In this document: piece by piece, positions 16,503 to 24,203 of the stretch
Layout: each line of letters opens with the position of its first letter
Numbering within the stretch: the stretch's first letter is position 1
Assembly (NCBI GenBank): GCA_046328505.1
Contig: JAXLWL010000003.1
Coordinates: forward strand, 186,001-250,000
From: JBDHWG01 sp046328505
GTDB taxonomy: Bacteria > Chloroflexota > Anaerolineae > Epilineales > JAHCIE01
Reading direction: 5' to 3'
DNA length: 64,000 bases
Notes under the pieces: generated by a model
What the model saw: the letters and a program-made list of their open reading frames with translations, nothing else
What the model was told of the DNA's origin: nothing
Database searches by the model: none
Program-made: the position numbers and the translations under genes

Positions 16503-16927
16503 GCCAGGTCCGCCGCCTTATCCGCCCGACCGTCGATACCCCGTTCAGCATCAGTCTAGATTGGTGGCAGCGCAATTCCCAGGACTTCAACTCTTATCTG
16601 CGCGAGGCCCTCTGCGCTGACTGCCGCCGCGAGTTCCCTGCTAACGCGCCCGTGACCGAGGCCGACTACATTGACCCACGCACCGGTGAAGTCCGCCGCC
16701 TCAACGCGATCTGGGGATGCCTGGTGACACGCTGTAGCAGCGATCCTGACTTCCTCAGCCCAGAGCTGCCCTTGGCCTCGGCGCTATTCCGCGCCCTCCT
16801 CGCGAACGGGAATGCGCCCCTGTCCCCTGTCGAATTGCAGCAGGCCATCCGCCGCAGCACGCCGGAAACCATTCTCCGCGTCTTGACCGGCCCGACGGCC
16901 ATGCTCGGCATCGTCCCCGTCACGTGA
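16499..16927 (+). CDS. Uncharacterised protein, second of the pair
   Basis: 142 residues; family not recognised. Cysteines occur as LCADC near residue 41 and later as WGCLVTRC, spaced in a way that could bind a metal such as zinc. The sequence PVTEADYIDPRTGEVRRLNAIWGCLVTRCSSDPDFLSPELPLASALFRALLANGNAPLSPVELQ splits into a Cys region and a C-terminal helical half; the latter (LSPVELQQAIRRSTPETILRVL) looks like a small helix-turn-helix. It shares the ATGA overlap with the gene before it. It ends just ahead of two tandem palindromes that probably terminate both this gene and the convergent rsmD. Confidence 0.55.
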   Translation: MSQVRRLIRPTVDTPFSISLDWWQRNSQDFNSYLREALCADCRREFPANAPVTEADYIDPRTGEVRRLNAIWGCLVTRCSSDPDFLSPELPLASALFRALLANGNAPLSPVELQQAIRRSTPETILRVLTGPTAMLGIVPVT

Positions 16928-16942
16928 CCCCGAAATATCGTA

Positions 16943-17007
16943 CGGGCGGGTTTGAAACCCGCCCGCATTCGTTCTGACATGACAGGGGCGGGTTTGAAAC
17001 CCGCCCC
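16943..17007. repeat. Two tandem perfect palindromes (REP-like, bidirectional terminator position)
   Basis: 16943-16965 and 16985-17007 are both 23-bp palindromes sharing the core GGCGGGTTTGAAACCCGCC and differing only at the outer bases. Each forms an 11-bp stem around a single central base. They lie exactly between two convergent genes, and the second one touches the rsmD stop codon at 17007-17009. Confidence 0.85.
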
Positions 17008-17564
17008 TACTGTTCGTCTGCCCGTTCGTAGAACAACAGCAACACGCTGCCGTACTTGCGCTCGTCCACCAGCGCCAGGGTCTGCAATCCAGGCTCTGTG
17101 TACTCCTTAGGGAAGATCTGCACGACAACCTGGCCCTCGGCGGCGAGCCACTCGGGGCGCGCATCAAGCATCTGCAGCGTCTTGAGCCAAAGCCCCTGGT
17201 ACTGCGGTGGCGCAACGTAGATCAGGTCGTAGGGCGCCGCGACGGGGCCGTCAAGGAATCGAAAGACGTCCGCGCGCGCGATCTGAGCGCCCGACGCGAG
17301 CCCCGTCAAAGTGAGATTCTGGCGCAGAACATCCACCGCCTTGCTCGCCCGCTCGACGAATGTCACGTGGGCCGCTCCCCGGCTGAGCGCCTCGATCCCG
17401 ACCCCGCCGGTGCCGGCAAACAGGTCGAGGACGCGCGCGTTTATGATCGTTGTCCCCAGGATGCTAAACAGTGCTTCTTTGGCCCGGTCGGTAATTGGCC
17501 GCGTCCCCTCGCCGGGCACCATCAACAAGCGGCGGCCTTTGGCCCGCCCCGCAATGACACGCAT
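17007..17564 (-). CDS. rsmD: 16S rRNA (guanine-966 N2)-methyltransferase RsmD
   Basis: 185 residues, the usual length. Hallmarks: MRVIAGRAKGRRL at the N-terminus, RPITDRAKEALFSIL, the SAM-binding VLDLFAGTGGVGIEALSRGA, and VTFVERASKAVDVLRQNL. In E. coli the enzyme methylates G966 of 16S rRNA during 30S assembly. The motif IV position, normally DPPY, reads VAPPQY here, so the Asp expected to hold the target amino group is replaced by Ala. The protein may belong to an RsmD-like subgroup with changed chemistry. No adjacent coaD gene is seen, although coaD is a frequent partner. Confidence 0.85.
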   Translation of the reverse strand: MRVIAGRAKGRRLLMVPGEGTRPITDRAKEALFSILGTTIINARVLDLFAGTGGVGIEALSRGAAHVTFVERASKAVDVLRQNLTLTGLASGAQIARADVFRFLDGPVAAPYDLIYVAPPQYQGLWLKTLQMLDARPEWLAAEGQVVVQIFPKEYTEPGLQTLALVDERKYGSVLLLFYERADEQ

Positions 17565-17593
17565 AAAAGACTCGTTTGTGAAATAAAAGTACA

Positions 17594-17619
17594 GTAGCCG
17601 GCGACAATGCGCCGGCTAC
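17594..17619 (-). terminator. Terminator of the secreted repeat-protein gene
   Basis: A 10-bp stem GTAGCCGGCG / CGCCGGCTAC with a 6-base loop. On the minus strand it is followed by TGTACTTTTATTTC. It lies 28 bases past the stop at 17648 and upstream of rsmD. Confidence 0.7.
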
Positions 17620-17647
17620 CGACTATGCTGAGCAGCTCAGGTCCCGG

Positions 17648-19195
17648 TTAGGGGTTGACGTTGACGCCGTTGTAGGAGTTCATGTTGTCGCCAGGCTTCA
17701 CGCTGCCGCCGACTTCGTTGACCGTGCAGGCGATCTTCTGCGCGCCGTTGGAGGTCACGAAGGCGGAGCCGTTGAACTTGGCGGTGCCATTGCTGAACCA
17801 CGGGCTCGTGGTCTTGTTGATGTCGGCCAGCGAGCCGTTCTGCTGCGCCTCGTAGACGATGATCGTGCCACCGGCCGGGATGTTGTGGTTGACAACACCG
17901 TTGGTGTTCGGAACACCGCTGAGGTTGTCAGACGTGTAGCTGATGCTCACGCTCGCCGCGTTGCTGGTGTCAGCGTTGGCGCAGGTCAGCGACGTGTAGT
18001 AGCCGTAGAAGTCGGCCTGGATCAGCGGAACCGCGACCTTAGTGGTCAGGGTCGCCGTCGGCAGGGCGTTGAACGAGCCAGACGGGAGCTGTCCGTCGGC
18101 GTTGGCGCTGTAGTTGGTCTGGTTGACCTTGGCCACCAGCTTGCAGCTGGAGGTGATGCGAGCAGCGCCGCCGAAGCGCTGGAACTTGTCGGCCAGGTCG
18201 CTGCCCGAGGCCGCGCCTTCGTACGCCGTGCGCGACTCGCCAGGAGCCAGGCTGAAGGTCACGGTCTTGGTCTGGCCCGCGCCATCGGCGCCACCCACGA
18301 GCTGGCTGCTCGCACCGGCGGTGTAGGTGATGGTCGCGCTACAGGTCGAGCTGGTCGGGTTCGCCACGGCCAGCGAGGTGAACGTGCCGAACCACTGCCA
18401 GAAGATACCAGGAGCCAGAAGCTCGGTCCCCGCGTCCGCATCGCCGAAGCCGTTGTACGTGAACTTCGTGCGCTTCGTCACGTCGGTCTCGTTCGCGATC
18501 GCCGCCAGAGGCTGATCGGACGTCACGACCGCGGAGCCGAAGAAGCGGCCCTGGTACGTGCCGCTGCTGGCGACGAGCGAAGCCGCGGTCTGCGTCGGGT
18601 CGAGGGTGATGGCAGCATACTTCGGAATAGTGAAGGACTGCGCCGCGATCGACGGCTGCCCGGCCACAACACCACCGAAGCTAGCGGCCTTGTACTGCAC
18701 GCTGACGGTCGCCGGCCCGTCGCCCACGTTCTGGATGCGGGCCAGCGAGTCGATACCGTACCAGTTCACTTCCATCGAGGGGAGGCTGACCGTGGTCGAG
18801 CCGGCGCTGATGCCCGTGTAGTCCGAGAACGGGGTCTGGTAGACCAGGGCACTCGTGCTGGGGTCGGACTCGATCTGGCCGACCACTGCCGCGATGGGCT
18901 GGTCAGAGCTGAGCACGGCGGAATACACGCCGGCCGACAGATCGGTCTCCGCCTTCTGCTGAACGTTGGCGGAGGCGCCCGGGGCGATGGTGAGGTTCTG
19001 GGTCTTCGCCGGCGCGCCGCCGTCTTTGCCGTAGTAGTCCACGCGAACGTGGGCGTCGGCGCCGGCAGCGGTCGCCAGGTTCATGACCTGGTAGCCTGTG
19101 TACTCCTTGAGGCTGCCCTGAGCGTACGCGGCAACGCTGACAACCGCGACAAGCATCAACGCCGCAACCAGGCCAATCAAGAGTTTCCGATGCAT
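17648..19195 (-). CDS. Secreted beta-rich repeat protein, probably cell surface
   Basis: About 515 residues from ATG 19195, with GGAGG ten bases upstream; longer upstream frames lack a start context. Residues 1-27 (MHRKLLIGLVAALMLVAVVSVAAYAQG) are a signal peptide. The rest is rich in Ala, Ser, Thr and Gly and repeats a unit of roughly 130 residues, probably with an immunoglobulin-like fold. Each unit has an aromatic opening (VNWYGIDSLARIQN; FWQWFGTFTSLAVAN; ADFYGYYTSLTCAN), a strand such as VSVQYKA, a loop such as IPAGGTIIVYE, and an ending like FFGSAVVTSDQPLAAI or FNGSAFVTSNGAQKI. Cysteines occur as possible disulfide pairs. No anchor is evident, so it may be released or held non-covalently. 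A promoter and a terminator flank it, so it is monocistronic. Confidence 0.75.
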   Translation of the reverse strand: MHRKLLIGLVAALMLVAVVSVAAYAQGSLKEYTGYQVMNLATAAGADAHVRVDYYGKDGGAPAKTQNLTIAPGASANVQQKAETDLSAGVYSAVLSSDQPIAAVVGQIESDPSTSALVYQTPFSDYTGISAGSTTVSLPSMEVNWYGIDSLARIQNVGDGPATVSVQYKAASFGGVVAGQPSIAAQSFTIPKYAAITLDPTQTAASLVASSGTYQGRFFGSAVVTSDQPLAAIANETDVTKRTKFTYNGFGDADAGTELLAPGIFWQWFGTFTSLAVANPTSSTCSATITYTAGASSQLVGGADGAGQTKTVTFSLAPGESRTAYEGAASGSDLADKFQRFGGAARITSSCKLVAKVNQTNYSANADGQLPSGSFNALPTATLTTKVAVPLIQADFYGYYTSLTCANADTSNAASVSISYTSDNLSGVPNTNGVVNHNIPAGGTIIVYEAQQNGSLADINKTTSPWFSNGTAKFNGSAFVTSNGAQKIACTVNEVGGSVKPGDNMNSYNGVNVNP

Positions 19196-19244
19196 AGTAA
19201 ATCTTCCTCCATGTTGCTGCTCTAGCATGAACGTCTCTGTGCAC

Positions 19245-19273
19245 ATTAAACTCGAAAAGAAGCCCTCTGTCAT
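19245..19273 (-). promoter_or_regulatory. Promoter of the secreted repeat-protein gene
   Basis: On the minus strand ATGACA, 17-base spacer, TTTAAT. It ends 49 bases before ATG 19195. Confidence 0.5.
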
Positions 19274-19369
19274 CACCTTCTGGGGTGAATTTCAGCCTGA
19301 ATCACCTCTAGTACTTTCGGGTGAGTGGCTGATTCAGGGGTTGAGCGCCGTTTCGAGCCTCTACTGACA

Positions 19370-20419
19370 CTAGACGCGGCCCTCGTCCGGCCGGATTTCT
19401 GTTGCGCAGACCCACAAACTGGAGTGTCTGCGTATCCGGTCGAGCAAATGGTCCCCCGGGCTGCCTGCCACGCGGAAAGCGGCGCGGACGGCGCGGGGAG
19501 CCACACCAGCGACGCCGTCCTCGTGTCTGTCGAGCCAGGGCAGGAGACGCGCGCGAGCCGCCAGGTAGCGATAGCTATCGTAACCCACCCCCAGGCCGAG
19601 CGTCCCGGTGATGCGCGTGGTCAGGCCAACCTGGCCCAGCAGCCTCTCTAGCGTGTCAAAGGTGAAGTACCACACGTGGAGTGGCGGAATGAGCCACCAT
19701 GTCTCGGGGAACAGCCGCGCGCGGTATCCCTCGATATCGTTGGGCACCTGAACGTACAGCATGCCACCCGGCGCGAGCAGCCGCCGCGCCTCGCGGAGCA
19801 TCCGCATCGGCTCGATGACGTGCTCCAGGACCTCGCGGATGTGGATGATGTCAAAGCTCCCGTCCGGCAGACCGGCGTCGGCGAGATCGGCGTTGATGAC
19901 GGCGAGACCGCGGCGATGGGTGAGCACCGCGCCCGCCTGCGATGGCTCAACGCCGACGACGCGCCAGCCACACGCTGTACCGGCTTCCAGGACGCCCCCC
20001 GCGCCACACCCGACATCGAGGAATCGGGGCGGCGCGGCTTGCCCGCCCAGGCGGGCGTACCACGCCTGGAGATGCGCGGCGTGAGCGGCCTCGTACGCGC
20101 GCTCGTTCGCCGCCCGGAGCGCCTGCAACGCGGGCGGCCCACTGTAGCGGCGGTAGCGGACCAGGGCATCGCTGATCCCGCCGCTAAAATCACTGCCGCC
20201 GAAGTAATCGTCGGAATAGAGGACTTTGAGCTCGGCGTCCGTCGACAGCGGATCGACGCGCCCGAGGCCGCAGCCGACGCAGCGCACAAGCTGATGCCCC
20301 GCCACGTCGCCCGGCTTTGGCCCAGGATAGGCGAGCTCGCTATCGGACGGCTTCCAACGCCACGGGCGTGTCGCCATCTCACCGCACGCGGGGCAGGGAA
20401 GCAAGCTCGAAGAAGGCAT
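19370..20419 (-). CDS. Class I SAM methyltransferase with N-terminal zinc ribbon
   Basis: About 349 residues from ATG 20419, two bases after the stop of the fkbM-like gene. An N-terminal CPACG ... RCVGCGLGRVDP pair of Cys doublets forms a zinc ribbon. The Rossmann methyltransferase core follows, with RFLDVGCGAGGVLEAG (SAM loop), VVGVEPSQAG, FDIIHIREVLEHVIEPMRMLREARRLLAPGG and YVQVPN. This architecture is typical of sugar or polysaccharide methyltransferases in surface-glycan clusters. It is the last gene of the 25042-to-19370 operon. The substrate is unknown. Confidence 0.82.
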   Translation of the reverse strand: MPSSSLLPCPACGEMATRPWRWKPSDSELAYPGPKPGDVAGHQLVRCVGCGLGRVDPLSTDAELKVLYSDDYFGGSDFSGGISDALVRYRRYSGPPALQALRAANERAYEAAHAAHLQAWYARLGGQAAPPRFLDVGCGAGGVLEAGTACGWRVVGVEPSQAGAVLTHRRGLAVINADLADAGLPDGSFDIIHIREVLEHVIEPMRMLREARRLLAPGGMLYVQVPNDIEGYRARLFPETWWLIPPLHVWYFTFDTLERLLGQVGLTTRITGTLGLGVGYDSYRYLAARARLLPWLDRHEDGVAGVAPRAVRAAFRVAGSPGDHLLDRIRRHSSLWVCATEIRPDEGRV

Positions 20420-20421
20420 TG

Positions 20422-21252
20422 TCAAGCGGGTCGAGCCAGGACGTGGCCGCGATAACCGAGGGTGATGGAGTCGGACTGCCCCTCGCCGTCGATAGACGCT
20501 AGGTTGTAGCCGCACGCGGCCAGACGGGCGAGAGCGGGGCTATCGGGGCCGGGCGCGCCGTGTACTTCTACCAGGAGCAGCGGGCGGCAGCGCGCCAGCG
20601 TTTGCGTCATGCCCGCCAGCACCAGGTCCTCCGCGCCTTCGACGTCGATCTTAGCGAAACGAAGCTCGCCCGGGTGCGCGGCGAGATAGTCGTCCATGCT
20701 GACGGTCGCGACTTCGATCCCATCGGCGCCGTCATCTTCGGCCACGATCGACGACGTCGCCGACAGGGCGCGGTCGTCCAGGCGGTGGAGGAGCGTTGCG
20801 CCCGATTGGTCGGCAACGGCCAGCCGCTCGGCCTGAACCGTCTTATAGCCGTTGAGGCGGACGTTTTCCTCCAGGACGGCGAAGTTGGCGGGCATCGGCT
20901 CGAAGGCCAGGACACGTCCCGCCGGCCCAACCCGGCTGGCCATCAACAAGGTCATGTAGCCAATTTGCGCCCCAATGTCGGCCACCAGCCAACCCGGCTG
21001 GACGATTTCCGCGATGGTGCGCGTAACGGCCAGCTCGTAATCGCCGTAGGCCATGCCGCGTTGATATGCCAGGTCGAGGCGCATCCGGTGACCGGCCAGG
21101 GGCGGCGCGAGGTCCACGACGGCTAGCCCCTCACCGACCGCGCGGTCCATCGTGCGGTGGGCCAGTCCGCCAAGCGGCGAGCGCATGATGGCGCTCCGGA
21201 GACGCGGCGGTGTGCGGCGCGCCAGGTCCATCCACAAGGGCATCAGTCTCAT
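20422..21252 (-). CDS. FkbM family methyltransferase
   Basis: About 276 residues. ATG 21252 overlaps the stop of the upstream gene by four bases, so the long open region upstream is not used. FkbM features: WLVADIGAQIGYMTLLMASRVGPAGRVLAFEPMPANFAVLEENVRLN (SAM binding), VSMDDYLA, and FAKIDVEGAEDLVLAG, the family's signature, ending in PLLLVEVHG. Family members O-methylate sugars or other hydroxyl groups, as in FkbM of FK506 synthesis. In this operon the likely acceptor is a cell-surface glycan residue. Confidence 0.88.
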   Translation of the reverse strand: MRLMPLWMDLARRTPPRLRSAIMRSPLGGLAHRTMDRAVGEGLAVVDLAPPLAGHRMRLDLAYQRGMAYGDYELAVTRTIAEIVQPGWLVADIGAQIGYMTLLMASRVGPAGRVLAFEPMPANFAVLEENVRLNGYKTVQAERLAVADQSGATLLHRLDDRALSATSSIVAEDDGADGIEVATVSMDDYLAAHPGELRFAKIDVEGAEDLVLAGMTQTLARCRPLLLVEVHGAPGPDSPALARLAACGYNLASIDGEGQSDSITLGYRGHVLARPA

Positions 21253-22235
21253 ATCTCCGGGTAAGGCTCGGGGGTATCGCGGCCGGGCACGACAGTCGCA
21301 TCCGTCTGGCCGATGCGGTACGCCAGCATCGCCCACACCGCGTCGTTGACCGTCCACACCACGCGGAACAGAATAGCGGCAATGAGGGTGACAGGCAGCG
21401 GCAGGTATGCCGTCAGCAGCAGCGTGACCGAGGCCTCTCGGGCCAGCGGCACAAACGGCACCAGGAAGCTGATAAGGCCGACGACAACGGAGATCGTGCC
21501 GATCAGAGCGATGGGCGCGAACTGCGACGGGGGAATCGGGTAGACGATGTTGACGATGCAGTAGAACCCGATCGCGGCGCCGACGAGGTTTGCCCCCAGG
21601 TAGAGGGCCGTCCAGAACACAATGTCGCGGTGGCGTGCCTGCACCTGAATCGCGTCGCGCTTCAAGATGCGGCGCGCGAGGTTGATGAGCCGCTCCAAGG
21701 TGCCGGGCCACATCAGGACGAGCATCAGCCCCAGGATGACAGCCAGCGCAGCGAGTGTTGTGGGGCCGGGCAGCGTCAGGACACCGCCGATTCCGGCGCG
21801 GAGCGCGAACGGGACCAGAAGAAGGATCGCCAGCAGCCCGCTAAGAAACACCAGGGCCGACTCGTAGACCAGGGCGGCCATCGTCAGCGACGGTCCGACG
21901 CTAAGCCGCTCATACAGCGCCACACGCCCAGCGGCATACCACACAGTGCCGGGGATTCGCTTGGCGAGGGACGTGGTGTAGTAAATCGCGAAATTCGTGC
22001 GAAAGCTGCTGCCACCCTGCGGGGCCAGCCGCCGCAACATCCGATCCCAGGCAAAGAAGGTGATACCGAGAGAAATGCTATGGGCAATCGAGGCCAGGGC
22101 GATGTACACCGGCTGCGGCTGCCACGGATAGGCGGCCAACTGGTCGCGGTCGCGGTAGACGATCACCGCCAGCAAGCCCAGCACGATGGCCAGCACTACC
22201 AGCGAGAGGCGCGGCATCAGGTTGCGATAGGTCAT
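21249..22235 (-). CDS. LPG-synthase-TM-like (UPF0104/AglD-type) integral membrane protein
   Basis: About 328 residues with eight or more membrane segments. ATG 22235 overlaps the upstream stop (ATGA). Family-like pieces: FFAWDRMLRRLAP, YYTTSLAKRIPGTVWYAAGRVALYE (conserved positive and Pro-Gly motif), a short periplasmic stretch, and LISFLVPFVPLAREASVTLLLTAYLP in the C-terminal half. The domain occurs in MprF-type lysyl-phosphatidylglycerol synthases and in proteins linked to polyprenyl or glycolipid translocation. In a glycan operon it may help move a lipid-linked intermediate; this role is inferred from context only. Confidence 0.7.
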   Translation of the reverse strand: MTYRNLMPRLSLVVLAIVLGLLAVIVYRDRDQLAAYPWQPQPVYIALASIAHSISLGITFFAWDRMLRRLAPQGGSSFRTNFAIYYTTSLAKRIPGTVWYAAGRVALYERLSVGPSLTMAALVYESALVFLSGLLAILLLVPFALRAGIGGVLTLPGPTTLAALAVILGLMLVLMWPGTLERLINLARRILKRDAIQVQARHRDIVFWTALYLGANLVGAAIGFYCIVNIVYPIPPSQFAPIALIGTISVVVGLISFLVPFVPLAREASVTLLLTAYLPLPVTLIAAILFRVVWTVNDAVWAMLAYRIGQTDATVVPGRDTPEPYPEI

Positions 22236-23185
22236 CCGCCCGCCTCTCCGCGTGGCTCGTCTTCCCTGGTACGTTCGAGAACGACGACCGCCTTGGTCGC
22301 GATGACCTCCCGGCCGGTGTGCGAGTGGGCAAGCGCGTGGAGCAAGTGAGCGCCGGTGCGGGGCGCCCAGCCCAACGCACCCCATTGGCTCGCCAGCCGC
22401 GGCAAGAACTTGTAGCCGGTGGGCAGCATGGTGATCCGCAGGACGCGGAACGGCAGCTCACTGAGCGCGGCGTCGAACTGGGCCATCGTCAGTCGGTTGA
22501 CGTGGTGGAACTCGGTCTGTCCGCGCAGGTCGAGGCGCTCGAAGTCGGGCATCCTGTCGTTGAGGCGCATCTGCTCTTCAAGGTGATTGGCGGCGCGGAT
22601 CAGCGTCAGCTCGGAAAAGAGCAGGTGGGGCCACGGGAAGTGCACCCAGCGCTCGAGATGTGGCCCCCAGGCGCTCCAGTAGGGCGGGAAGCGAAAATAG
22701 GCCCTGCCGCCGGGCCGCAATACCCGCGCGCATTCCGCCAGGGCAGTCTCCGGCCGAAGGATGTGTTCCAGGGAATTGATTGAGACAACGACGTCGAAGG
22801 CAGCGCAGGCGAGGGGTATGCGAGTGGCGTCTCCGTGGACCACGCGCACCCGGGCCGCCGCGTCGTCCACCTCGGCGAGAGCCGCGAGCCGCACCGCCGA
22901 GCGCGTGACCAGGCGTCGGTCGATTTCAAGCCCAATCACCTCCGCCGCGCCCAGGCGGCTGTAGAGGAGAGACTTGGCGCCGGAGCCACAGCCGATGTCG
23001 AGGACACGCCGGCCCGCCACGTCGAGCGGCGGATCCCACTCGGCCAGCATGGCCTCGCCCTCGCTATACTCCCACTCGAAATGCCCCTGCTCGTCCGACA
23101 TCACTTCCACAAGAAGCTCATTCTGTGGAAATACGGGCGTGAGGGCATTGAGGAGGTAGACGGCTTGCTCGCCCAGGCCGGACAT
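22232..23185 (-). CDS. Class I SAM methyltransferase (type 11 core)
   Basis: About 317 residues from ATG 23185, one base after the epimerase stop; the upstream open frame is ignored. Core motifs: GRRVLDIGCGSGAKSLLYSRLGAAEVIGLEID, VVHGDATRIPLACAAFDVVVSINSLEHILRPETALAECARVLRPGGRAYFRFPPYWSAWGPH. The C-terminal region (EEQMRLND; FRVLRITMLPTG) probably recognises the substrate. It lies inside a co-directional glycan operon, consistent with methylation of a sugar or lipid-linked precursor. Nothing specific about the acceptor can be seen. Confidence 0.85.
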   Translation of the reverse strand: MSGLGEQAVYLLNALTPVFPQNELLVEVMSDEQGHFEWEYSEGEAMLAEWDPPLDVAGRRVLDIGCGSGAKSLLYSRLGAAEVIGLEIDRRLVTRSAVRLAALAEVDDAAARVRVVHGDATRIPLACAAFDVVVSINSLEHILRPETALAECARVLRPGGRAYFRFPPYWSAWGPHLERWVHFPWPHLLFSELTLIRAANHLEEQMRLNDRMPDFERLDLRGQTEFHHVNRLTMAQFDAALSELPFRVLRITMLPTGYKFLPRLASQWGALGWAPRTGAHLLHALAHSHTGREVIATKAVVVLERTREDEPRGEAGG

Positions 23186-23186
23186 G

Positions 23187-24203
23187 CTACTCCTTCGCGT
23201 ACGCCTGCGCGCGCGCCCAGGCGATGGTGCGGCGCATGCCCTCGTCGAATGACACCCGGGGCGACCAGCCGATGGCTTCTCGCAGCGCCCGCGTGTCCGC
23301 TTCCATGTGCTCCTGGTCGCCGGGACGGCGCGGCCCCGAGAGAAGCGGGTAGTCGGCGCGGGAGCGGCCGACAGCAGCCAGAACCGTGTCCAGCAGCTCG
23401 TTGATGCTGCGCCGGCGGCCCTCGCCAACGTTGAACACGCGGTTGTACGTCGGCGGCGCGTCGATAGCGCCGAGCCAGGCGCGGGCGACATCGTCGATGT
23501 GGACGAAGTCCCGCGACTGCTCGCCCGTGCCATGAATCGTGATCGGCGCTCCCGCGAGAGCGGAGCCGATGAAGAAGCCCGCCACGCCCTGGTACGGGTT
23601 ATCAAGGCGCTGCCGGTCGCCGTAGACGTTGAACATGCGGAACGCGGTGGCGTGGAACGGCGCCGCCAGATCGGGGCGCCCGCCCGTCGCCAGCACGAAC
23701 CGCTCCGCCGCGTACTTAGAGATGCCATAGTACGACACGGGCGCGCAGGCTTCATCCTCAGGGGTTGGGACGCGCGAGGGGTAGCCGTAGACGGTCATCG
23801 AGGAGGCGAACAGCAAGCGCGGGACACGATGCCTGATGCACGCCTGCACCACGTTCATCGTTCCGACGGCGTTCGTGGCAAAATCGGCGCCGGGGTCGGC
23901 GAAGGAGCGGATGGTCGATGCCTGGCCCGCGACGTGTAGCACGACGGAATACGGCGGGTCCGACGAATCGCCACGCTGGGTGAAGGCCGCCTCGACATCC
24001 GCGGCGCGGCCTACGTCGCCACGCTGATACGTCGCCCCTGGCGGAACGTTGGAGCGCTGGCCCGTCGACTCGTTATCCAGAATGTGAACATCGTAGCCGG
24101 CTTCGAGCAGGCGCTCGGCCAGATGGCTACCTATAAAACCCGCGCCACCCGTCACTAGGGCGGCGCGGGCGGATGAAGCTGTCCCCACGTCTTCTCCCAT
24201 CAC
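23187..24203 (-). CDS. NAD-dependent nucleotide-sugar epimerase/dehydratase (extended SDR)
   Basis: 338 residues. Rossmann glycine motif ALVTGGAGFIGSHLAERLL, then HILDNESTGQRSN (NAD specificity), LHVAGQAST, FASSMTVYG with the catalytic Ser, and YYGISKYAAERF with the Tyr-x-x-x-Lys pair. FRMFNVYGDRQ and GEQSRDFVHIDDVARAWL place it with UDP-glucose 4-epimerase relatives. It probably supplies an epimerised UDP- or dTDP-sugar to the operon's transferases. GTG 24203 and ATG 24200 are both possible starts, and both overlap the stop of the upstream GT2 gene. Confidence 0.9.
   Translation of the reverse strand: MMGEDVGTASSARAALVTGGAGFIGSHLAERLLEAGYDVHILDNESTGQRSNVPPGATYQRGDVGRAADVEAAFTQRGDSSDPPYSVVLHVAGQASTIRSFADPGADFATNAVGTMNVVQACIRHRVPRLLFASSMTVYGYPSRVPTPEDEACAPVSYYGISKYAAERFVLATGGRPDLAAPFHATAFRMFNVYGDRQRLDNPYQGVAGFFIGSALAGAPITIHGTGEQSRDFVHIDDVARAWLGAIDAPPTYNRVFNVGEGRRRSINELLDTVLAAVGRSRADYPLLSGPRRPGDQEHMEADTRALREAIGWSPRVSFDEGMRRTIAWARAQAYAKE

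Noticed and set aside
17885..19225. Open frame of 446 codons on the plus strand
   Set aside because: Antisense of the secreted repeat protein, which has a signal peptide, promoter and terminator.
21253..21711. Long N-terminal extension of the FkbM-like gene
   Set aside because: It overlaps the LPG-synthase-like gene completely; the ATG at 21252 with an ATGA overlap is a better start.
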